A DNA stretch of 6,241 nt from Candidatus Methanoperedentaceae archaeon (lineage in GTDB: Archaea; Halobacteriota; Methanosarcinia; Methanosarcinales; Methanoperedenaceae), in NCBI GenBank assembly GCA_027371625.1, contig DAHXMQ010000089.1, positions 1 through 6,241 of the forward strand, in the 5' to 3' direction. Shown here in pieces: positions 1-5,922 of this stretch. Each line of letters begins with the position of its first letter. Position 1 is the first letter of the stretch. The position numbers were made by a program, and so were the translations under genes. The notes under the pieces are model-generated. The model was given only the letters and a program-made list of their open reading frames with translations. It did no database searches and was not told the origin of the DNA.

Positions 1-1
1 T

Positions 2-694
2 ATTGAATCCATTGTTAGAAACACGAGTGGCGCCGAGAACGAAAGCAACGGATACGACTGGAATGAACATTACTGGGGTTATGCCATCGATACAACAAAA
101 TGCATCGGGTGCGGGAGATGCGCAAACGCCTGCAAGCTTGAAAACCACGTTCCTTTTGACGAACCAGTTTTTAGAACATGGGTTGAAAGATACAGAACAC
201 TGAATGATGGCGAGGTGAAAATAGATTCGCCCAATGGGGGTATCAATGGGTTCGCAGATGATATTGCCCCAGAGGATATCAAAAAGGCTTTCTATGTCCC
301 CAAGATGTGCAACCACTGCGAAAACCCACCCTGCGTGCAGGTCTGTCCTGTCGGCGCCACTTATGAGACAAAGGACGGTGTTGTTCTGGTGGATTATGAC
401 TACTGCATAGGATGCCGGTATTGTATCCAAGCCTGTCCCTATGGTGCGAGATACTTCAATACGCAGCGCAGGACTGCTGATAAATGCACATGGTGCTATC
501 ACAGGATTACCAAGGGTCTTTTACCTGCATGCGTCGAGGCATGTCCAGTGGGGGCAAGGGTTTTTGGAGACCTGAAGTATCCAGACAGCCCTGTCAATAA
601 AATCCTGAATAAAGAAAGGATAAATGTTCTTAAGCCCGACCTTGGAACGAGACCCAAGGTCTATTATGTCGGGCTGGACATGGAAGTGAGATGA
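2..694 (+). CDS. Four-cluster [4Fe-4S] ferredoxin-like electron-transfer subunit (NrfC/DmsB/HmeA type), 5' partial
   Basis: The frame is open from the left edge, so the true start and any Tat signal lie outside the window; 230 residues are visible. A GTG at 215 is not a credible start, because it would remove the first cluster motif. Numbering from the first full codon, four cysteine groups are complete: C34/C37/C40/C44, C103/C106/C111/C115, C135/C138/C141/C145 and C162/C165/C177/C181. This is the 16-Cys layout of DmsB, NrfC, PsrB, HybA and HmeA subunits, which relay electrons between a catalytic subunit or cytochromes and an NrfD-type membrane protein. Its stop overlaps the NrfD start by 4 nt (ATGA), indicating translational coupling and one complex. 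The substrate cannot be read from this subunit. A molybdopterin or other catalytic gene could lie upstream. The family call is firm; the specific complex is unknown. Confidence 0.93.
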   Translation: MESIVRNTSGAENESNGYDWNEHYWGYAIDTTKCIGCGRCANACKLENHVPFDEPVFRTWVERYRTLNDGEVKIDSPNGGINGFADDIAPEDIKKAFYVPKMCNHCENPPCVQVCPVGATYETKDGVVLVDYDYCIGCRYCIQACPYGARYFNTQRRTADKCTWCYHRITKGLLPACVEACPVGARVFGDLKYPDSPVNKILNKERINVLKPDLGTRPKVYYVGLDMEVR

Positions 695-1854
695 TGGATT
701 TAATCTCTGGGTACATATATCCAAATGAAGCCGAAATACAGTGGAGCATACTTATCGTACTATACCCGTATATAACAGGTCTTGTGGCAGGGGCATTCAT
801 TGCATCATCGCTGTATCATGTTTTTGGTAAAAAGGAAGTAAAACCTGTGGCAAGGTTTGCCCTCCTCACTGCCCTTTCCTTCCTGTTGGTTGCGACCATG
901 CCATTACTTGCGCATCTCGGGCATCCCGAGCGGGGTATCGAGATCATGTTCACGCCCCATGTTACGTCTGCGATGTCGGGTTTTGGCTACATATACTCAT
1001 TTTACATGGTTGTATTGGTGCTTGAGATATGGCTTTCCTTCAGGGAGGATGTCGTCAAATTAGCTCTTAATTCCTATGGCTGGAAGTATTTATTATATTC
1101 AGCTTTAGCACTTTTTTCATACGATCTCTCGGAAAAGGCGCTGCACGATGATGAGAGACTCGCAAAGAAACTTGCCATCATCGGCATCCCTTCGGCAGCT
1201 TTTCTGCACGGGTATGTGGGCTTCATTTTCGGCGGCATTAAGGCAAATCCCTGGTGGTCAACTCCTCTTATGCCCATCATATTCCTGATGTCTGCAATTG
1301 TCTCTGGGATAGCGCTTTTGATCTTACTTTATATTATAGCAATGAAGGTTCGAAAACATGCTATCGACCGTAATTGCCTCCATTCACTGGCGCATTATCT
1401 ATGGGTTTTCCTGATTTTAGACGTTGCTCTTGAAATGCTTGAGCTCATAAGCATGAAGTATGAATCGCTTGAGCAGCTTGAGATAATAAACACGCTGCTT
1501 ACAGAGAAAATAGCGTTCACCTTTTATGGTGTTCAACTCACGCTTGGCATCTTCATTCCGTTTATACTTCTCTTACTGGTAGGTATGATGAAGAAAAGGG
1601 AAAATCTGAAAATGTTTATGATATCTGTTTCATCCATTCTTGTGCTGATAGGCGTATTTGCAATGCGGTGGAATGTGGTCATCGGAGGACAGGAGATTTC
1701 CAAGAGCCTGAGCGGCACCCTGACGTATGTACCGGTTTTCTTTGGTCAGGAAGGTCTTCTGCCTGCGATTGTAATAATGATTATTCCATTTATTATTCTG
1801 AGGATTGTAACGTATGTCCTGCCCCCCTGGAAGGACATGGAAAAGCAATCGTAA
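691..1854 (+). CDS. NrfD/PsrC-type polytopic membrane protein (quinone or methanophenazine interacting)
   Basis: The product has 387 residues with about nine to ten hydrophobic helices (roughly 19-42, 55-76, 98-117, 131-146, 160-180, 190-218, 230-252, 273-299, 304-326 and 348-374). Family hallmarks are the early YPYITGLVAGAF helix, the LGHPERG segment after helix 2 (residues 76-82), a PHVTSAMSGFG segment (89-99), and a late RWNVVIGGQ loop near residue 329. Family members oxidise or reduce membrane quinols and pass electrons to a four-cluster FeS partner. They bind no heme, and no CXXCH is present here. The preceding gene encodes that partner, and the 4 nt overlap supports co-translation. The start is ATG 691; a second ATG follows at 694, so the first residue is uncertain by one. 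HybB, DsrP, HmeB and TtrC belong to the same superfamily and cannot be separated by eye. Confidence 0.92.
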   Translation: MMDLISGYIYPNEAEIQWSILIVLYPYITGLVAGAFIASSLYHVFGKKEVKPVARFALLTALSFLLVATMPLLAHLGHPERGIEIMFTPHVTSAMSGFGYIYSFYMVVLVLEIWLSFREDVVKLALNSYGWKYLLYSALALFSYDLSEKALHDDERLAKKLAIIGIPSAAFLHGYVGFIFGGIKANPWWSTPLMPIIFLMSAIVSGIALLILLYIIAMKVRKHAIDRNCLHSLAHYLWVFLILDVALEMLELISMKYESLEQLEIINTLLTEKIAFTFYGVQLTLGIFIPFILLLLVGMMKKRENLKMFMISVSSILVLIGVFAMRWNVVIGGQEISKSLSGTLTYVPVFFGQEGLLPAIVIMIIPFIILRIVTYVLPPWKDMEKQS

Positions 1855-1953
1855 GCTTTTTATTGTATCAAATCATCAGCTTAATATGCGGAACAAAAAA
1901 ACGGATAGTGAGTTCTGGCTTTAAGATAGGATAAATAACGGTGAAAACGGAAA
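1855..1953 (+). promoter_or_regulatory. Intergenic leader with possible weak terminator and promoter before the six-heme cytochrome gene
   Basis: The stretch opens with a short T-run (1858-1862) that could serve as a weak archaeal terminator for the FeS-NrfD pair. A TATA-like TTAATATG at 1881-1888 would place a transcription start near 1910, giving a leader of about 40 nt. It contains GATAGGATAAA (1925-1935) and two AACGG pentamers at 1937-1941 and 1946-1950, spaced 9 bp apart, which resemble the leader of the minus-strand cytochrome gene at 5741. The promoter call is weak. Read-through from the NrfD gene is equally possible, making one four-gene operon. Confidence 0.35.
1940..1944 (+). promoter_or_regulatory. 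Shine-Dalgarno site GGTGA for the six-heme cytochrome
   Basis: GGTGA lies 9 nt before ATG 1954. It supports that start over the later in-frame methionines (residues 8 and 11), which would shorten the charged N-region of the signal peptide. It overlaps the first AACGG unit of the leader repeat. Confidence 0.6.
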
Positions 1954-2913
1954 ATGTTTTCAAAAACTAAAATAATGCCATCAATGCATTTATTTATATT
2001 GTTATTTGTATATTTGATTGTGTTTATTTCACCCGCAGGGGCATCGCATCTTGATGTTCTCAATAATTCTTGCGTGGATTGCCACAGGACATTATCGCCT
2101 TTTACTCCCGAGCAGAGCCGATTCAATGAAATAAGACTGAATCACATTGAAAGAAACATATCCTGCTCGCTTGAATGCCATGAGGATGTCATAAGAAAAC
2201 AGGCTACCGACAATTTCCAGCAGTGGTCTGATTCTCTTCATTCACAATACTATGTCACCTGCGATGCATGTCACGGTGGGAATCCTGAAGCAGAAACAAA
2301 AGCCGGAGCTCATGCTTCGATGAAGAACTCAAGCGACCCGAACAGTACTATTTATTTTAAAAATATCCCGGATACATGCGGAAAATGCCATTCCGATGTT
2401 CTTGCTAACTTCAAGAATACCATGCATTATCAGAGACTGAGGGCTGAATCCCGTGCCCCTTCGTGCATTACATGCCACCAGCCGCATACGTTCAAGGTAC
2501 TAAAGGCATCAGAACTTACCAATGTGTGCAGTGTTTGCCACAATCCGAAGGACAATATTGCACCCCCGGAAGTTCCGAATGAAGCAAAGCAGGCACTCGA
2601 AAAGCAGAACGAATTACAGGATGAGATTCTAAAGGCAAAAAATGCCGTTGCTCAGGCAAAAACAGAGGGTATGGATGTCTATACAGCCCAGATGGATATT
2701 GATGCAGCAGTTGCAGTCATGAATAATGCCCCAACGCTGTGGCATGGATTTAACCTTAAGGACTTTGACACGCAAATCCAGAGCGGAATAGACTATGCCA
2801 GAAACGCCGAATACATAGCATCGGGCACCGAACCGACCCCACGAGCTCCCGCAGCCGGAATAGCCTTCGTGTTGGGAATTTTCGCACTATTGTACTTTTT
2901 AAGAAAGCGGTGA
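1954..2913 (+). CDS. Six-heme c-type cytochrome, exported, with C-terminal membrane anchor
   Basis: The 319-residue product begins with a signal peptide (basic start, hydrophobic core about 12-26, likely cleavage after AGA at 28-30). Heme motifs are CVDCH (40-44), CSLECH (71-76, an expanded CX3CH), CDACH (103-107), CGKCH (142-146), CITCH (171-175) and CSVCH (192-196). Extra histidines at H64, H96, H158 and H178 could be distal ligands. Residues about 205-290 are heme-free, Glu/Lys/Ala-rich and probably helical, with a WHGFNLKDFD stretch reminiscent of the C-terminal helices of multiheme oxidoreductases. A final hydrophobic helix followed by RKR (298-319) should tether the protein with the hemes outside the cell membrane. 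The central region resembles the seven-heme product at 4791-5741. The likely role is electron transfer. An enzymatic role is not excluded, but no catalytic-site signature was recognised. Confidence 0.9.
   Translation: MFSKTKIMPSMHLFILLFVYLIVFISPAGASHLDVLNNSCVDCHRTLSPFTPEQSRFNEIRLNHIERNISCSLECHEDVIRKQATDNFQQWSDSLHSQYYVTCDACHGGNPEAETKAGAHASMKNSSDPNSTIYFKNIPDTCGKCHSDVLANFKNTMHYQRLRAESRAPSCITCHQPHTFKVLKASELTNVCSVCHNPKDNIAPPEVPNEAKQALEKQNELQDEILKAKNAVAQAKTEGMDVYTAQMDIDAAVAVMNNAPTLWHGFNLKDFDTQIQSGIDYARNAEYIASGTEPTPRAPAAGIAFVLGIFALLYFLRKR
2909..2913 (+). promoter_or_regulatory. Shine-Dalgarno site containing the upstream stop codon
   Basis: GGTGA here includes the TGA stop of the six-heme gene as its last three bases and lies only 4 nt before ATG 2918. 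Termination and re-initiation therefore occur at almost the same place, which points to tight translational coupling of the two cytochromes. The short spacing is unusual, but no better start is present before the membrane helix. Confidence 0.55.
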
Positions 2914-2917
2914 CTCG

Positions 2918-4030
2918 ATGGATAACATATCACTTGCAGCACTTGTTAAGAGCTGGATTTTAGCCCATAAGCTTCCGATTATAATTTCACTGGGTGTCCT
3001 GATAATAGCAGGTGCGGTTTTTACCGAAAAGGTGCTTGAAATCACTGAGAATCCAGAATTTTGCGGAAAGAATTGTCATATAATGAGACCATATTATGAT
3101 TCATGGAGTACATCTTCACATAACGATGTCCCATGTGTGGATTGTCATTATAAACCTGGATTGATAGGACACATAGAAGGTAAGATCAATGGACTTATGC
3201 AGTTCTACCAGTATGAGACTAGTTCTGAAGATTATTCAGGGAAATTGTTTGCGAAAGTCATGGATAAAAATTGTCTCGTCTGCCATGAAAAGCGCATCTT
3301 CTCTTCAAATGTTAGTTACCAGGGTATCAATTTCAGCCACAGTAGTCATCTGCTTGAAACGAAAAGGGGAATTCAACTGACATGTACAAGCTGTCACTCC
3401 ATGCTTGTAATAGGTATGAAGGAGCACCAGTCTGTCACAGACCCGTCATGCAAGCAGTGCCATCCGAATATTCCAGGCAGCAATGATGTCGGGCATATAG
3501 TGGTGACGACATCAACCTGCTTCACCTGCCACTTTAGAAATGTACCGGGCAATACCTCTATTTCAGGCTGTCCCTCGTGTCACGGCCCTCCAAAAGAAAT
3601 GACACAGAACAATTATACAAACTTTAACCATACAGTTCACCTGAGCAGGGGTTACGACTGTCTGACCTGCCATACCAATATATCAACAAATGCAAATGAT
3701 ATTGTACCAAAGGAGAAATGCTTCTCATGCCATAATGTCAAGGACAGTGTGGAAAAATACGACGACTTCAATTTCGTACATACGACACATGTTACGAACA
3801 ATAAGATTGCCTGTTATAACTGTCATTCCAATGTTGAACACGCTCCAACAATAAAGGAGAATCTATGTGCTACGTGCCACGCCAATGAGCATCCCAAAGA
3901 CTGGCTTATGACGCACAAGACCCAGGTTTTAATAGGTATGGTTTGCAACGACTGCCACCAGCCAAAGTTCTGTGCAGACTGCCATGCCACTGGAAAAGCA
4001 AGCATTTTGCAAGAAAGTAATCACAGTTGA
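2918..4030 (+). CDS. 13-heme c-type cytochrome with NapC/NirT-like membrane-anchored N-terminus
   Basis: The 370-residue product has an uncleaved N-terminal helix (about 19-36) followed by a NapC/NirT/NrfH-like segment. This segment has CGKNCH (49-54, expanded CX3CH), M56 two residues after the heme histidine, H68 in an SSH context, and CVDCH (73-77). NrfH heme 1 uses a Met in that CHxM position. Eleven more motifs follow, starting at C119, C156, C178, C201, C218, C248, C268, C299, C317, C343 and C352, for 12 CXXCH plus one CX3CH. From residue 139 on, a unit FxHxxH...CXXCH...CXXCH recurs (about 139-182, 236-272 and 286-321), like class III cytochrome c modules with bis-His hemes. The inferred job is taking electrons from, or giving them to, the membrane carrier through the NapC head and passing them along the heme chain. 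It is coupled to the six-heme gene with a 4 nt gap. Confidence 0.92.
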   Translation: MDNISLAALVKSWILAHKLPIIISLGVLIIAGAVFTEKVLEITENPEFCGKNCHIMRPYYDSWSTSSHNDVPCVDCHYKPGLIGHIEGKINGLMQFYQYETSSEDYSGKLFAKVMDKNCLVCHEKRIFSSNVSYQGINFSHSSHLLETKRGIQLTCTSCHSMLVIGMKEHQSVTDPSCKQCHPNIPGSNDVGHIVVTTSTCFTCHFRNVPGNTSISGCPSCHGPPKEMTQNNYTNFNHTVHLSRGYDCLTCHTNISTNANDIVPKEKCFSCHNVKDSVEKYDDFNFVHTTHVTNNKIACYNCHSNVEHAPTIKENLCATCHANEHPKDWLMTHKTQVLIGMVCNDCHQPKFCADCHATGKASILQESNHS

Positions 4031-4039
4031 ATGGAAAAA

Positions 4040-4789
4040 TCAGGGGTTTTCTGTCTTCTCCTGCATCTGCCGCATAGCCTCTTCGTACTCAAGCGGATGC
4101 TCGTGTTTCATCTGCTCTTCCGACAGGTTGCCTGTGAGCCAGGCTTTTGACATCGGGAATACCTCAGGGCTGTAATGGACGTTCCACCAGTGGACTATGA
4201 AAATAAACATGGCTGCCAGCAATGCCTCGTCCGTGTGAATAATGGTTGAAAGCTGCACATATGCGTATGGTACGTACTTCATGGCTACGAACGGGAACAT
4301 CATCACAAGTCCAGTTACACCCATCATCACCATTCCCCAGAAAGCTCCCCAGTAATCAAATTTTTCTTTCCAGCTATACCTGCCATATTTCGGTTGCTCT
4401 GCCTTCCCGAAGTAAAAGAGTATTGTCTGCCAGAAATCCTTGGCATCCTTTAGATTCGGCAATATCTTCCGCTCGAACAGCGGCTCTTTATCAACAAAGA
4501 GATGATAGCCAACGTGGTATGCTCCAAGAACAACCAGTACAATACCAGCGGCATGATGTATCTGCGTCCTCATCCAAAATCCACCGAGGAGATTAATAAT
4601 TACGGGGGACCACCATGCATCAGGGAATTTAAGAGGCATGCCGCTGATTACCAAAAGCATGAAAGTCCCGATCATTACCCAGTGCTCTACAAGCTGATTT
4701 AATGTAAACCTTTTGAATGAAACTTCGCTCAAAACACCGCCTCCTCTGTCAACCGATTCAGAAACTTCAATTAATTTCTGCCTTTTCAT
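4040..4789 (-). CDS. Cytochrome b, formate dehydrogenase gamma/cytochrome b561-like, four helices
   Basis: The product has 249 residues and four membrane helices (about 37-55, 79-98, 147-167 and 186-204). An RFTxNQxxEHW entry motif (27-37) puts H36 at the start of helix 1. Other helix-edge histidines fit b-heme ligation: H78/H79, H92, H96, H185, H200 and H205. A soluble loop with KDFWQTILFYFGK (117-129) precedes helix 3, as in FdhC/FdnI-like and thiosulfate-reductase cytochrome b proteins. The family moves electrons between membrane quinones or methanophenazine and an extracytoplasmic partner via two b hemes. It starts 1 nt after the stop of the seven-heme cytochrome gene, which is the obvious partner. 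No formate dehydrogenase catalytic gene is visible, so it should not be named fdh. The C-terminal tail (about 215-249) is charged, Glu/Met-rich and probably cytoplasmic. Confidence 0.9.
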   Translation of the reverse strand: MKRQKLIEVSESVDRGGGVLSEVSFKRFTLNQLVEHWVMIGTFMLLVISGMPLKFPDAWWSPVIINLLGGFWMRTQIHHAAGIVLVVLGAYHVGYHLFVDKEPLFERKILPNLKDAKDFWQTILFYFGKAEQPKYGRYSWKEKFDYWGAFWGMVMMGVTGLVMMFPFVAMKYVPYAYVQLSTIIHTDEALLAAMFIFIVHWWNVHYSPEVFPMSKAWLTGNLSEEQMKHEHPLEYEEAMRQMQEKTENP

Positions 4790-4790
4790 G

Positions 4791-5741
4791 CTACCATCTC
4801 CTCTGAATTTTAACCCGCGAGAGGAAATCCAGAATCACCATGCCTGCAAAAATGCCTATAACACCTGTTGTGAGTATCTTGAAAAATGCTGCTATCCAGT
4901 AAGCGAGATCAAACGGTCCCAGGAAATAGTATTTCATGCCTGGGCTCATGTCCGTCATGTTGAAAACCAGTTTATCCGTATGCAGAGACTCCTTATCGTG
5001 GACAATTCCCTCTGCAACATTTGCATCGAATTCGGCTCCATGATGACAGTTTGGTTTTCCGCATGTCTTCGGAAGGTTAGCAGGGTATGTGCTGGAATTC
5101 GGATCCTGGGGAGATTTTGTGTTGTGGTTCCCGTGGCAGTCTGCGCAGGTAGCTACTACCGTGTAGCCGTGGCTCAGAGCCTTCCAGTGGAAGGATTCCT
5201 TATAGGTATTAAATCGGTCTGTTTTAATCCCGTAGTACCATGCGCTCATCAATTCCTTGTTCGAGTGGCATTTTGCACAGGTTGCAGGGCTGTTCTGGCG
5301 GTTTACAGACGAGTTCGGGTCTGATATTGCACGAATTTCATGGACGCCGTGGCAATCCGTGCATGTTGCAGCATCGGTATGACCTTTTGAAATCTGTTCC
5401 CAGTGGATGCTTGTCTTGTAGTCCTTTGCTTCCTGCGGATGGCATTTGGAGCAGATGTTTGTTATATTCTCTCGAGTTGGTTTGCCGATGAAATCTCCCG
5501 ACATCACCTGGTATGTAATCACAGTGGCATTTGTCTGTGGCTTTCCGCCATGACAATCCGTGCATGTTAAATCACTCTGGTAATGGATATTATTCCTGAA
5601 TTGATCCACTACCTGCGTATGGCAGTGGTAACATGTAACATCTTCCTGAGCAGCAGAAACGGTAGCAATTGATATAGAGAATGCAATCACCAGAAACAGT
5701 GTATATTTATTGGAGTACAGGTTCTTTTTTGCGGGTAACAT
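4791..5741 (-). CDS. Seven-heme c-type cytochrome, exported, with C-terminal membrane helix
   Basis: The 316-residue product has a signal peptide (core about 13-28, cleavage near A30/A31). Heme motifs are CYHCH (37-41), CTDCH (60-64), CSKCH (97-101), CTDCH (127-131), CAKCH (155-159), CADCH (199-203) and CGKPNCH (227-233, an expanded CX4CH). Histidines in a recurring xSxH setting (H113, H185, H254), plus H53, are candidate distal ligands. Residues 113-159 and 185-233 form an internal repeat with shared ATCxDCHGxH and DPNSS elements. A C-terminal helix (about 289-307) before a basic tail anchors it with the hemes outside the cell membrane. It is followed 1 nt later by the cytochrome b gene, so the two probably form a quinol or methanophenazine:cytochrome c oxidoreductase-like module. 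Archaeal methane oxidisers are known to carry cytochrome b plus multiheme pairs, but assignment to a named complex is unproven. The gene ends with TAG. Confidence 0.91.
   Translation of the reverse strand: MLPAKKNLYSNKYTLFLVIAFSISIATVSAAQEDVTCYHCHTQVVDQFRNNIHYQSDLTCTDCHGGKPQTNATVITYQVMSGDFIGKPTRENITNICSKCHPQEAKDYKTSIHWEQISKGHTDAATCTDCHGVHEIRAISDPNSSVNRQNSPATCAKCHSNKELMSAWYYGIKTDRFNTYKESFHWKALSHGYTVVATCADCHGNHNTKSPQDPNSSTYPANLPKTCGKPNCHHGAEFDANVAEGIVHDKESLHTDKLVFNMTDMSPGMKYYFLGPFDLAYWIAAFFKILTTGVIGIFAGMVILDFLSRVKIQRRW
4797..4803 (-). promoter_or_regulatory. Shine-Dalgarno site for the cytochrome b gene
   Basis: On the minus strand GAGGAGA lies 7 nt before ATG 4789, inside the last codons of the seven-heme gene. 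It supports ATG 4789 as the start and indicates coupled translation of the pair. Confidence 0.6.
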
Positions 5742-5795
5742 TTTCCTATCCTTTATCCTTTAAGAGTCCCGTTTTTCCCGTTTTATTCCATATTA
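5742..5795 (-). promoter_or_regulatory. 5' leader of the seven-heme cytochrome/cytochrome b operon with tandem 9-bp repeats
   Basis: Reading on the minus strand, the leader has two adjacent 9-mers, TAAAACGGG and AAAAACGGG (5785-5768), identical at 8 of 9 positions. GGATAAAGGATAGG (5757-5744) follows, immediately before AAAATG. The last GGATAGG may be a poor Shine-Dalgarno site; no GGAGG or GGTGA is present. Both elements have counterparts before ATG 1954, which suggests a shared regulatory or translational signal. Confidence 0.4.
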
Positions 5796-5811
5796 TTTTC
5801 TGACCTGATGC

Positions 5812-5822
5812 CTTATATAATT
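5812..5822 (-). promoter_or_regulatory. Archaeal TATA box for the seven-heme cytochrome operon
   Basis: AATTATATAAG on the minus strand matches the archaeal TATA consensus. A start about 26 nt downstream (near 5790) would give a leader of roughly 50 nt. The purine/A-rich GATAAA just upstream could serve as the BRE. Two copies of AATGATAAA lie immediately upstream. Confidence 0.5.
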
Positions 5823-5841
5823 TATCATTTTTTTTATCATT
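5821..5841 (-). repeat. Two direct 9-bp copies of AATGATAAA upstream of the TATA box
   Basis: Minus-strand AATGATAAA occurs exactly at 5841-5833 and 5829-5821, with a 12 bp period. The promoter-proximal copy adjoins and slightly overlaps the TATA box and occupies the BRE position. This could be a regulator binding site, but the region is very AT-rich and chance is a real alternative. Confidence 0.4.
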
Positions 5842-5922
5842 ATTTTATATGTTGTTTTAATGCAATGTGAACTGGCGTAATCTACTGGGGGAAACCATAA
5901 ATTAACCGTAACTCTCCCTTTT
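5842..5922. other. Non-coding AT-rich spacer
   Basis: I see no supported gene or RNA here. The sequence between the promoter repeats and the end of the decayed frame includes TACTGGGGGAAACC (5883-5896), which could be the end of an insertion element if the neighbouring frame is a transposase. No matching inverted end is visible in the window. Confidence 0.3.

Noticed and set aside
3..203. Plus-strand 66-codon frame at the left edge
   Set aside because: It overlaps, in another frame, the real FeS protein frame that contains the first cluster cysteines. Its translation has no recognisable features.
1668..1934. Plus-strand 88-codon frame overlapping the end of the NrfD gene
   Set aside because: It is a shifted reading of the NrfD C-terminus with a random-looking tail, and no Shine-Dalgarno site supports it.
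1954..2913. NrfA-type ammonia-forming nitrite reductase
   Set aside because: There is no CXXCK active-site motif, and the heme number and spacing do not match NrfA.
4040..4789. Calling the cytochrome b a formate dehydrogenase gamma subunit
   Set aside because: The fold is similar, but no formate dehydrogenase alpha or beta gene is present and the coupled neighbour is a multiheme cytochrome. A neutral cytochrome b name is safer.
4713..5324. Plus-strand 203-codon open frame
   Set aside because: It lies opposite the cytochrome b start and the seven-heme cytochrome gene. Its apparent cysteines are antisense readings of heme codons, and no family was recognised.
5768..5841. CRISPR-like or longer tandem array in the AT-rich leader
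   Set aside because: There are only two copies of each 9-mer with no spacers of regular length, so these are short promoter or leader repeats at most.
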